Assembly (NCBI GenBank): GCA_963969495.1
Contig: OZ018326.1
Location: 178,043,497 to 178,107,496 of the forward strand
From: Ceratothoa steindachneri
Lineage: Eukaryota; Arthropoda; Malacostraca; Isopoda; Cymothoidae
Direction: 5' to 3'
Length of the DNA: 64,000 nt
Made by a program: the position numbers and the translations under genes. The notes under the pieces are model-generated. The model worked only from the letters and a program-made list of their open reading frames with translations, made no database searches and was not told the origin of the DNA. Shown piece after piece: positions 10,321 through 20,509 of this stretch (its first letter is position 1; the number at the start of each line of letters is the position of its first letter).

Positions 10321-12850
10321 TCATGGAAGAAATTTTCGCTTGCGAGAGTGTCTGGAGTGTTTAATGTCTAAACAGTCTGGTTGAATACTCGAACAGTAGT
10401 CTGCTATCATGTTTGTATTCCATCGGCCTTGATATATCTCCTCCACAATCTTTACATCTTGATGAAAACGCCCTCCGTGTTCATCACTCACGTTGCCAAG
10501 ATTATCAGGAAGTTCATCAAAATGGTTCTTGAGGAAATGAACCTTTATGCTCATATTGAAGGATAAACGATTAAATCTAGCAAGTAATATCTCTACCAAA
10601 TGCTTGGAATTAGGAGGGGGGACAATAGTTTTGGAATTCCTATATAAGGAAGCGAGATATAAGGAAAAGTGTTTTATTATTTTTCAATATAACTACCTTC
10701 GACTTCAATGCGCTTGCGCCAATGGGCCCTGTGGCTTCGAATTCCCGACAACCAGGAATCTCCCGACTGCTCTTCATTCCACTCCTGAACGGCGAGCTGG
10801 ACATCTTCATCGTCCCAAAACCAGCGTCCACGCAGTGCAGCCTTAAGCTGGTGGAATAAAAGGTAGAAGCTAGAGGCCAGATCTGAACTGTAAGGTGGAT
10901 GGTTAAGCAACTCGAATCCGCACTCACTCAGGGCAGCTTGTGCAACTCTAGGCTTGTGGACTTTAAAGATATTGAAGTCAATCATGGGGCGTGAGGTTTC
11001 TAGGGACTCAACATGCAGAGACCTTGGTCATGGCCAAATTGTCGTGGATGATGTTGATAACATCATCCGTCGATTTTCGAGGATCATCCTCTCCAGACGG
11101 ACCACATTGTCCTCGTTGGTCACGTCTGACGGGCGTCCTGGACGGAGGTCATCTTCAAGGGGCTCACGCATATGGCGGAAGTCCCTATTCCAGCGAGCAA
11201 TGGTTGCATAGGAAGAGGCAGTGTCAGTGTTCACTGCAACCATGCTTTCATGGATCTCTTTTGCATTCTTCTCTTCCTTTGTCAAAAGTTTGATCAGTGC
11301 GCCGTGCTCAACCTTCTCCATTGTTGAAATATTTGTGACTGAAGATCTACGATCAGCTACTGCTTCTTAAATAGACAACGCAGGAACGCGCCGCTGGAAG
11401 TCCTGACTTGTCATAACTTGTCCTAACACCCCCACACATAGCTATTCCTCTTTCTCTGTTTTGCCCTACCGATTCGCAAAACTTATTGACCCCCCCTCAT
11501 AGCAGCCTTTTGGTTCCCAAAAAATCCTTTCGCCACAGCTACACATGAATCCCATTCTTTTTTTTTATTCCAGTCATCGAACTCGAAAAGTTTTGGTTTT
11601 CCTTTAACTTTCTGATATGTGGCCTATCAAACACTCTATCCTTAATATTATCCTAACTTAAGCCAGGAAATATTGTACATATGTTTTCAAACAGTCACCA
11701 TCCATATTAAGATTTTTCATAAATTGTTTCATCTGCCCTAGTTTAATATGATGGGGTGAGAAGCTCATTTTCTCTCGCTTAACAAGTGTTTAGTGTATAA
11801 TATTCTTTCCCCGAACAGCAAACTTTCTCTAACTGGCCAGAGTCTGTTTCCAATGTTTGTTCTTTGCTAGGTTGTCCCATAAACACAGGAAACACAGATA
11901 TTTTGTATAACTTCGCTGTTAGCAAGTTAAAACTTTACCATTTTTAGATCCACAGATATGATCCATTTTGTTCATCATATTTGAGTAAATCTAATACAGA
12001 TCTCATGAGTTCATACTTCTCTTTTAAATGCTCAGAGTGAACAATAGGAATCGCACCGAACAAGTTTCCATTATGGAGTAACACATTTTAGACCCTTTTT
12101 TGAACTATATATAAAAAGTCTCCATTCATTTGGATCATACTCTGAAACACCCATCGCGTTCACAGTCCCGCCACGTCACAAGAGTAAACAAAATCTTTTT
12201 CAGTTTTAAAAAGTTACATTTGTTTTTTCCTGCAAAAAATTCTTCTCTTTAAGTCCATAAGCTGAATGATCTCTAAGGAAATTATTCAGTTATAATTGGC
12301 TGAAGTTTCAACGTTCTTAGGTCGATCTATTTACAAAGTCTGGATCACTGTAAAGTTCATTGCTTACATCAGATTCACGTATATCACTTAGATCTTCCAG
12401 TGAAGGAAGTTCCTTGAATACAGCTACTGGAATTTTATCTAAATGAAGCACTGGACGAATTTCTGAATCAGGATTTGGGTAACTTATTTTATGTCGCGTT
12501 TTCTGGCTATAACCAAAAGTCTTTGTGAGACAAAAGTAGTAATCATTCACATGGGTTTTTGGCTCCCGCTACACCATAGGAATGCCAAATTCTATTTGTT
12601 TCCTTGTGCCCTTTGTCCATTAGCGTAGATTTTCGACACATGTTTTACATTGTCCGGAGCTGACGGTTTATCCTGATAACCTAATTTAATCTTAAAGTAA
12701 ACCAAGTATGCTCTTTTCACAAAGCTCCAAATGTTCATTCTTTGAGTTGGTGCAGTAAAACAACCACATATATAGCAAAACGAGTCAGGGAAATTCAAAC
12801 ATTTCCTTCGTAATGAGGCCATACTACTGAATCTTATTTCATAAACCAAA
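10321..12850 (-). pseudogene. Unnamed CxxC/SDEHG family, copy A (split by mariner a)
   Basis: I do not know a name or function for this family; I recall multicopy uncharacterised proteins with this layout from arthropods and other animals. Read on the minus strand: a start MASLRRK near 12822, then DSFCYICG (first CxxC pair, about 12790), a degraded DQDK block, FGIPMV.REPKTHVNDYYFC (about 12590-12530), and YSQKTRHKISYPN. Next come NEWRLFIYSSK (near 12140), a PCFLCLWD-like block as FPVFMGQ (about 11880), and HHIKLGQMKQFMKNLNMDGD (about 11745). WDSCVAVAKGFFGNQKAA follows (about 11552-11502), then mariner a. After mariner come NSKHLVEILLARF, NMSIKVHFLKNHFDELPDNL, SDEHGGRFHQDVK, YQGRWNTNMIADYC, and a basic tail ending at 10321. 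Stops and frameshifts occur in the middle third. A possible splice acceptor (gtattttcag, minus strand) lies at 12852-12862, just before the start. Confidence 0.75.
10613..11499 (-). mobile_element. Mariner copy a, internally deleted
   Basis: An 887-bp mariner on the minus strand with TA on both sides (10611-10612 and 11500-11501). Ends are related inverted repeats: gaggggggacaatag at the left and caaaacttattgaccccccc at the right. The transposase helix-turn-helix half is at 11321-11028 (LTKEEKNAKEIHESMVAV, SYATIARWNRDF, GRPSDVTNEDNVVRLERM). The C-terminal half is at 10985-10680 (RVAQAALSECGFELLNHPPY, then WRKRIEVEGSYIEK). Between them the catalytic core up to the second Asp block is missing, and the two halves are in different frames. 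The internal junction is cctcacgccccatgattgac on the minus strand (about 11000-10981). It lies inside family copy A. Confidence 0.9.
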
Positions 12851-12859
12851 TCTGAAAAT

Positions 12860-13855
12860 ACACAAAATTATATTATACGCAATTGCTATATTTATCTAGA
12901 TGTACATAAAGATAAGTCTAAATACATAGATAAAATAAAATAAGAAGAATATCAAACGCCACCACTTCCGTTCACTTGGTCGTAAAATAGTCTGCTACTA
13001 TGAGTGAGACCAATATGGACCAGTCCATAAATAAAAAACTTGACGTAATAGAAGAAAACTATCGACATTTTTAAACTCAGTGACCCCGAATTTCGCAACA
13101 AAAAGTCTTAAAATTAAGTCAGCAGAAAAGAGGTTAAAATTTGTTGACCAGTGTAATATGAGACATTTGCATTAACCAGGATGTCGATTTTGGTACTCTT
13201 AACTAGTCCAATACTGTTAATTATTCCCCCCTACCCATTTAAATCGTGGACGAAATTCTCGTATCGTATAATGAAAACCACATAAAGATCATAATGATTA
13301 TCAATGCCAAGCACTAGCGCACATGAGTCCATTCCTTTTTCCGGGAGGGGGTTAGAAATTTGGTAGCAATGTTTTCTGACCTCAACCAGTACGTAGGGGA
13401 GCCTTACTTCCTTAAGGGAAGGACAATCGTTCTTCATCACCTAAGAGTGCTGTGATTTTTATCATGTGTAGAGTAAACCTGGCCAAATCATACGCAACTA
13501 GCTCCCTACATATGCGGAAAAATTGTTACCACTCTCGTTGGGTGAGAATAGAATACCAAGGGGCGGAATTCTAACGCTTAATTTACTATGGTATGGGAAG
13601 CTTCAATCCGGTGTTAATTATGAGCTTCGAAACCACTAATCGCTACTTAATTTATAATTTTGGTATTTTATGCATTAGGTAGGAGTTTGTTCCTTGAGCC
13701 TTGAAACACATCGTTAAGCAATCGCTAGGATCACGATTCAGTCTGGATAAAACACAAGTCCTAAATAGAGCAAGAGAAAACGATCAAACTTTACAATATA
13801 TAATCAAAGGTTTCGTCAGCAAACAGGAAATATTTTGGATCATTTTAGTAAAATA
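12860..13855. other. Intergenic, no gene seen
   Basis: AT-rich, no recognised motif. It could contain the 5' flank of family copy A, but I see no supported promoter or upstream exon. The open frame at 13231-13440 (minus) has no recognisable features. Confidence 0.45.
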
Positions 13856-13859
13856 TTTC

Positions 13860-15345
13860 TTAAATCAAGAGGTTTATGTAAGACACGTAACGGGTCCTAT
13901 CATGCGAGAGATCATATATTTAATCATGAGGTTTAAGCATGTTATAACATAAGTCATTTAATTAATCAATATTTTTATGCATGATACGACAGAGCTTATG
14001 ATTAATTAAGAGATTACTGCTAGCCAGAACACAGGTCATATAATACATATAATTAAAAGAGAGTTTTATCAATGACACGACATATGTCATATAATTAAAC
14101 TAAATGCTATGCGTAACACGATAGAGGTCATAAAAGTAAAAAGAAGTGTAGTCATTCTACGATAGAGGTCAGATAATTGAACAAGAGGTTTCTTCAAGCT
14201 AAATTTCATATACAAGGAGTTTTTACATGATATGAGAGATACGATGGGCAGTCAATAAGTTTTGCGAATCAGGAGGGAAAAACAGAGGAAGGGAGATGGC
14301 TGTTTGTGGGGGTGTTAGGACAAGTTATGAAAAGTCAGGACCTGCAGCCGCATGCTCCTGCCTCGTCTATTTAAGAAGCAGTAACTGATCGCAGATCGTC
14401 AGTCTCAAATTTTCCAACAATGGAGATGGTTGAGCAAATTTTTGACCAAGGAAGGCAAGAATGCCAAGGAGATCCATGAATGCATGGTTGCAGTGTAAAC
14501 TGACACCGCCACTTCCTATGCAACCATTGCTCGCTGGAATAGGGACTTCCTCCATGGTCGTGAGTCCCTTGAAGATGAACCCAGTCCAGGACGCCCGTCA
14601 GACGTGACCAACGAGGACAATGTGGCCTATGTGGAGAGGATGATCCTCGAAAATCAACGGGTGAAGGTCGAAGAAATCGAGCAAGAACTTAAGAATATCA
14701 CATGGAAGTGTTATCAACATCACTCACGACAATTTGGACATGACCAAGGTCTCTTCCCGTTGTGTCCCTAGAAACCTCACGCCCCATGATCGACTTCAAC
14801 GTCGTCAACATCCACAATGCCAGAGTTGCACAAGCTGCCCTGCGCGAGTGTGGATTCGAAGAACTCAACTATCCCCCCTACAGTCCATATGTGGCACCTA
14901 GTGACTACTTTTTATTCCGCCAGCTCAAGGCTGCATTGCGTGGACGCCGGTTTTTGGCGATGAAGATGTCCAGCTCGCCGTCCAGGAGCGGATTGAACAG
15001 CAGTCGGAAGATTTCTGGTTGTCAGGAATTCGAAGCCTCAGGGACAAGTGGCGCAAGTGCATTGAAGTCGAGGGTAGTTATATCGAGGGTAGTTATATTG
15101 AAAAATAATCAAACACTTTTCCTCATATCTCGTTTCCTTATATTCGAAATGCAAAACCTATTTACCGCTCATCGTATCATATAAATAAACCATTGCTTAT
15201 GAATGACAACACAGATCATAAAATTCAAGAGGTTTATTTATCACAGGGGCAGGTAATATATTCAAACAAAAAGTTTATGTATCTCTCGACACAAATAATG
15301 TAATTAATTAAGTAGTTTATCCATGCAACTGCACGGGTCTTTTAA
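13860..15345. repeat. Degenerate ~42-bp minisatellite, interrupted by mariner b
   Basis: Successive units of roughly 40-45 bp carry the theme aaGAGGTTTATgcatgacacGAcagaGGTCATataatt. Examples start near 13866 (caagaggtttatgtaagacacg), 13960, 14000, 14050 (agagagttttatcaatgacacgac), 14095 and 14140. After mariner b the theme returns near 15195 (atgaatgacaacacagatcat), 15229 (caagaggtttatttatc) and 15305 (taagtagtttatccatgcaac). Divergence between units is high, so the array is old. It keeps stops in all frames and is not coding. Confidence 0.7.
14242..15173 (+). mobile_element. Mariner copy b, internally deleted
   Basis: A 932-bp mariner flanked by TA (14240-14241 and 15174-15175), with TIRs cgatgggcagtcaataagtt and the complement at ...cctatttaccgctcatcg. 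The N-terminal half near 14440-14690 reads LLTKEGKNAKEIHECMVAV, ATSYATIARWNRDFLHGRES, GRPSDVTNEDNVAYVERM, with one in-frame stop. The C-terminal half (about 14780-15110) keeps ARVAQAALRECGFEELNYPP, YSPYVAPSDYFLF and LKAALRGRRF; the third catalytic Asp is Tyr here (SPYVAPSD). The halves meet at cctcacgccccatgatcgac (14776-14795), the same junction as in copies a and c. It cannot encode a full transposase. Confidence 0.92.
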
Positions 15346-15349
15346 AATA

Positions 15350-17420
15350 TTTTACCATAATTGAAATGCAACTGTTATTAACGTTGGGTTAGTCTTCGTT
15401 CTTAGAGGGATAAAAAGCTGCTTTTGTGTCAAAGGTAAGCCACATGGTATGTGGTTTGTCAGTGGATAAAGTTTCGCTTCAAGTTTAAACTTTGTTCCCA
15501 ACTAGAAGTTAAAGAGCTCAAAGCACGTTCAAATCGCTGGAAAACTTCCACCAAATTGTTTTTATTTCTTCGGCTTTATTGATTAATTGGTGGTTCCATA
15601 AAGATCTTGTACTGAAAAAACAGTTTCCAACTTTTTTAAGGGTCAAGCTAATAGGAATGTATACATTACCAACGATAAATAGCGTCATCAAACAAAATTC
15701 AAACACAAATTAAATCGTAAAAAGTGAATCAAAAGGGAGTTTTTTATGTCAACTTTAATTTAAACTTGAAGAATATAAAAAAAAACTTAGATCAAAATAC
15801 ATAAATTTTTAATTTGCCAAAAAAAGAAGCAGTTTAAAAGAAAAACTATTCTGTAGACCATTTCGGAACTCTCTTTGTATTCTCTGAAACTAGTCTCTAG
15901 AATATTTTTTCCCGTTGAATAGTCTCTTCTTTTTGCCTTGTCCTCTTATTTACTAGAAAAATCTATTTTACTTGTATAAATTCATTCTAAATTTAAGCTA
16001 ACAATCCCATTTCATATGTCGATTTTTTCTTTTCTTCTCTCTCACATTTGTGTCAGGATACTGCTACAAGAATTCGATGGGTTTGCAATCTGGGTACCTG
16101 CGTAAGCAACCATGATTATATACTGTCCTTCTTCTTCTCGCTTCAATAATTAGCTACAACAGTATGTCAACGTGCGCTTAGATAATTTTTCTAGTGTAAT
16201 ATAAACGTTTGACCTTTGAGACGGGTTTCAGATGGGTGAGCTTGTCACTGCAAATTGTATGATAGCCATACATTTCGAATTTATTTAATATTTTATAAAG
16301 TTCTCCTAATTTATCTCTTGTAATGGAGCTATTTACTATCACTCTACCTTTGCTATGCTTTACCGTAGGCACAATACACTGAGGAGATATTTTCTCATTC
16401 TTTCTCCTCCTTACATCGGTCCTTTTTTCATCGGTCCAAGGAGCCCTTTTTTCTTTTCGCGAACTCAGTTTTAATACCCTCTAGCTTAATTAAGTTAAAC
16501 TCTGTTCTATAACAATCAGTCATCACCTTCTCTTTGCTTTCCTTTTCCCTTCTATGGGAGAGAGGTTTAGTTCGTCGGCTATGTGTAATTGTTGATCTTT
16601 TTTTGAAATATTAATGACGCAGATTCGGAAAAACGTTACATTGGTGAACTTATGCAGTTACTTTGAGTGAGGACTCTCTGGATCGTCCTGTCCGTTGCCC
16701 AAACTTTAGTATACATCTCCCTTCAAAAAGATTGATACTAATCCTCAATCTAATATACGAAGGTTATTTTTATTTTTCGGATGAATTTCCTATTTCATTC
16801 CTTACATGCGAAATGTTATGATACATTGGAGTTCAAAAATTGATTATTTCGAGCTCTCGTATTCTATAATGATCACGGATAGAGACTTCAATGAGGCTGA
16901 TCGTACCATACAGAATTTCAAAATTTGAGATGAACATTTCTAAAAATTGCAAAACAGAGGTTAATTAAATTAGGTAATAAAATGCCCTAATCAGTTTATG
17001 ATATTAACAGAATAATTACAGATATAAGCTTTAGCAATTATTTTACAGATCTTAAATAAAAGATCAATTTGCAAGAAAAACATTGATATTTCAAGGAATG
17101 TAAAAAGTTAAGATCAAACCTAAACCTTTCGTTTTCCTTACAAAATTGAACTGTATTCTCTGAAAATACAAAAAAAGTTAAAAAGATAATAAAAATCGAT
17201 GAGAATTTGGTGGTATACAAGACGAGCAATTTCTAATCTAATCCTGAAATTTCCTTGTAAAGACTATCAACCTATGCAGGCTAAAGGCTTCCTATTAATG
17301 ATATGATCACCATATCTAGATGATAATAAACTTTATCAAGAAACGTCAACACCTATTTTCGTGGAACTTTCAGCTAGCGGTTGCAAATATTATTATATCG
17401 TTATCATCTTCAGGATCTAA
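15350..17420. other. AT-rich intergenic, no gene seen
   Basis: No recognised coding or RNA feature. Short open frames on the minus strand (15518-15706, 16178-16372, 17038-17229) have no family resemblance and AT-driven composition. Confidence 0.5.
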
Positions 17421-17427
17421 ATCCAAC

Positions 17428-17610
17428 CTGCTCATCCCACATCAATCCCTCAGTTGTACCATTTTATTCTTTTAGTTATCCGATATCCATCTCTAGTTAT
17501 CCCATATCTATTTCTCACTTATTCCATATCAATCCCTCTCTTACCACATATAAATCACGATGTTACACCATAACAACTCCTCAGCTTTTCAATATTAATA
17601 ATCCCTCAGT
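17428..17610. repeat. Short degenerate tandem repeat (~21-24 bp)
   Basis: Repeats of the theme agttatcccatatcaatccct, for example near 17432, 17476 (agttatccgatatccatctct), 17497 (agttatcccatatctatttct) and 17518 (cacttattccatatcaatcc). Later units fade out. The open frame across it (17381-17656) is a by-product of the repetition. Confidence 0.6.
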
Positions 17611-18181
17611 TATCCTAATTATAAGCCAAATCAGAATTTTCCAAGGCCGCCTTTAGTAGCCTACCAATCGAACTTTTAGCCATTGTGATGTGTCTTATAA
17701 ACTCATTGTAATAAAATCTCTAATATATAGATGTTTCCATCTGTTCTCTACCTATTTTTAATGCATAATGAATACCAAACTCTAGACTCTTATTTTAAAA
17801 ATAACTGCTACCTCATACCTTTAGTTGACAAATTAATCAATAATTTTCTGAAAAGAAATTACTTTCCATGATGTTACTAAAGTAAAAAAAATCGTAGAAC
17901 CTGATATGGGCGCTTCAATATATTATTCACGCGAAAATGCAACAAATTACTCTAAATATACTTTTTCATACCAACTTCAAAGTTTCTTTTGTCAACGCAC
18001 CTTCCCTAAGCAGTTTCTTTGAGCATCCGTATTATTTATGCTTTTACTTGAGAGTACGGTTCGCTCAATGGAGAAGAGGCTTTGTTCGCGTTCTCATATT
18101 TGAATAAGCCATCACCCAGGAAGAAATTTATCTAGGAAGGAGACTCCTGTAATTAAAAATCATATAATAAAATGGAAGACA

Positions 18182-18184
<3 letters not shown>

Positions 18185-18254
<70 letters not shown>
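18185..18254. repeat. (TA)n microsatellite, ~35 units
   Basis: An uninterrupted TA run. Its perfection suggests recent slippage; assembled length may not equal true length. Confidence 0.98.
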
Positions 18255-18259
<5 letters not shown>

Positions 18260-18299
18260 CCCGCAGGAAAATGGAAAAATAAATCCAAGCACTTTCGAA

Positions 18300-18959
18300 C
18301 TATATTTGCAAATTCATTTTCAAGGAATAGCATGAAAATGGAAAAGACAACCTTATATAGGGTACAAAGATACAAAGGTAACGCCCATCACATAGTACAA
18401 ACCAATGGAAAAACACAATAACAAGACAGAGAAATACCAATAAAAAGATCATTAGGCAACTAATAACGGACATATGCGTCCCCAAAACGATATACACACA
18501 ACAACGACGTGTATATGAATCGAAATGGTGGGTGAAAAAAACAAACATTTTAAAGGATCATCGTTAGAACGAAGACATTTAGAGCCACGTGGTGGGGGAG
18601 GCAATTCGAATGATATTACACTAATAAAAAGTGAAAACAGGCTACATTATGAAGTTATTTCATTTAGTACAAGTTTTTATAAAACAGGGTCGAGTTTAAA
18701 TAATTCAGGGAAGATATTTATATTAGGCAAGGTGTCAATTAATGAACACTCAACAATATTTCTTTTTGTGAAATCAGCGAAGCTTAAACGCTTATCTCTT
18801 TCCTTCCCAAATAAGAAATCAGCTCTAACCAATTTGGCAGAATACGACTCTATCCCGTGCTTGTGGAAAATCCCATGCATTGACTTCAAAGAGTCGGCGG
18901 AAGTAAACGAGATCAATGTTATTTCTGCCCTTACCTTCCCATGTCCCTCTCGATTACGA
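18300..18959. other. Open frames on both strands, not recognised
   Basis: Between 18525 and 18989 both strands are unusually open (154 codons plus strand, 102 codons minus strand ending upstream of family copy B). The minus frame includes HGIESYSAKLVRADFLFGKE, which looks protein-like but matches no family I know. It lies directly downstream of copy B on the same strand, so it could be the 3' flank of that element. I make no functional call. Confidence 0.3.
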
Positions 18960-18992
18960 CTCTTACGTGACATCACGGATGTCACGTAAGAG
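18960..18992. repeat. Perfect 15-bp inverted repeat, 3-nt loop
   Basis: ctcttacgtgacatc, loop acg, gatgtcacgtaagag. The arms match perfectly. It sits at the downstream edge of family copy B, right after its LLRD motif on the minus strand. A local inverted duplication (template switch) could explain such perfection in an otherwise decayed region. Confidence 0.9.
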
Positions 18993-20490
18993 CATCTAGC
19001 AAAAGTTTCCCATCATCCTGGGGTTCCACCTGTCTTTGTAGTTGCTCTCCCTCTTAATAATACCTTGGTGGAACGTTTCTCCAGGCTCTTCACTCACTGT
19101 TCTATTGTTCGTGGTTTGGAGGAGATAATTTGAGGTGTGAGTGGAGAAAGTGAATTTTGAATGACATATGGCTTCCCATATCTTTATAAGACTGTAACAT
19201 TTTCTTGATACAATCTTGGTAATCTATTACCCACCATTATCAAAGAAGCCATGGCAGACTGACTTAAATAGTACCCATGTTTTCAGTTATTTAAGGTAAG
19301 GAGCTCACCAAAGTCCCTATCTTTCGGCACTTCTCGGATCTGACGTCCGACGAAGCTGCCTTTCATGAGCTTCGCAGAACTCAGAATTGAAAATAGTGAT
19401 ACAAGTGTTGAAAAGAAGTGAAATTTTTGTCCGTGGCTTTGAAGAATTTCTTCATTAAATCATGCATGATATGAAAAGGAGAAAGTGATCCTAAGTCCCC
19501 AGCCCTTATGCTTGTAGTGGCTAGACACAACCCCACTGTCACCAAAAAACAGAAGGCAACAGTACTTTGTGATGTACGATTCAATTTGCATACCCATAAG
19601 GAGCCCAGTGACCTTGAGGTCTGCACAGTTATTCCACTAGTAAAGGATTATACATGCTTGCTTCTAAAATGAGCTTCATATTATCATAAGACTGCTTCAG
19701 TTGGACTAAGTTGGCAATGGGAATGCTGGGGTATTTATTCCCATTGTACATGACACAGCATTTAGACTTAGCTTAGAATAGTCTATGAAAAGACACCAGT
19801 CTAAGAAACTGTGTGGGAAACCTAGGACAATGTACAAGCTGAATACATTTATGCAGTAGTACAACCTGTTTTCCATGTCATAGAATGTCCTCAAAGTGGT
19901 GATCGTTACATCTCCTTCGACCATATTCTACTGCTTAATCCTGGATGCAAGGAGCTGTGAGTGCTGCTTATATAAATAAAAATCACAGGCAAGGTCATTC
20001 AGGTCTTCCTGCGTGATCCACTGGGGTTTATTGCAACTTGCCCCTGAATAAAGAGACATTGTCTTCAGACTCGATCTCCTTGGCAGAATCTTCTTTATCT
20101 GAGGAAGAAAGACGATCCTTATTTGATGGGAATAAAAAGACGGGAAATCATTTGAGTGCGGAACAGGCCTCATAGCTAAGAGAAGGTTGGGGTATTTTAT
20201 CTTTTTCTAGAAAAAGCATTGAAACCAGTCATATTTATTTGACAAAAATAACAATCATCTGCATGGCTTCGTTTCTCTCTCCATACCATCGGGCCAGCAA
20301 AGTTGATAGCTCTTTTCATGCCGTTAAACCTTTCCTTTGCTTCATTGTACCAGGGTTTGCAACAGATGTATGGGGATCAGGATTTGTCCTGATTTCAAAT
20401 ATTACAGTCAAATTTATAAAAGTAAGCAGTTCTCAGGAATGAAGTAATTGTTCTACGTTCTGCAACTGTCGTGAAATTCCCACCAACGTT
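18985..20490 (-). pseudogene. Unnamed CxxC/SDEHG family, copy B
   Basis: Second copy of the family described at 10321-12850, same orientation. On the minus strand: a QDKS..PYICCKPWYNEAKE block near 20380 (Cys pairs), GPMVWREKRSHADDCYFC (about 20300-20245), an N-FSRK stretch, MRPVPHSNDF (20173), and WITQEDLNDLACDFYLYKQ (about 20020-19964). Next are DMENRLYYCIN (19880), DWCLFIDYSKLSLNAVSC (about 19800-19745), and far downstream VSEEPGETFHQGIIKRESNY (about 19095-19036) then RWNPRMMGNFC and LLRD. The stretch 19150-19700 is heavily decayed, so the IKLG and FLGN blocks are not clear. Many stops; not functional. Confidence 0.72.
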
Positions 20491-20509
20491 GCAGAATGAA
20501 TTTGTATTA

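Noticed and set aside
17381..17656. 91-codon frame
   Set aside because: Generated by a short tandem repeat; no protein family resemblance.
18525..18989. 154-codon plus-strand open frame as a real gene
   Set aside because: No recognisable domain, no supported start context, and the opposite strand is also open. Described only as an unassigned open stretch.
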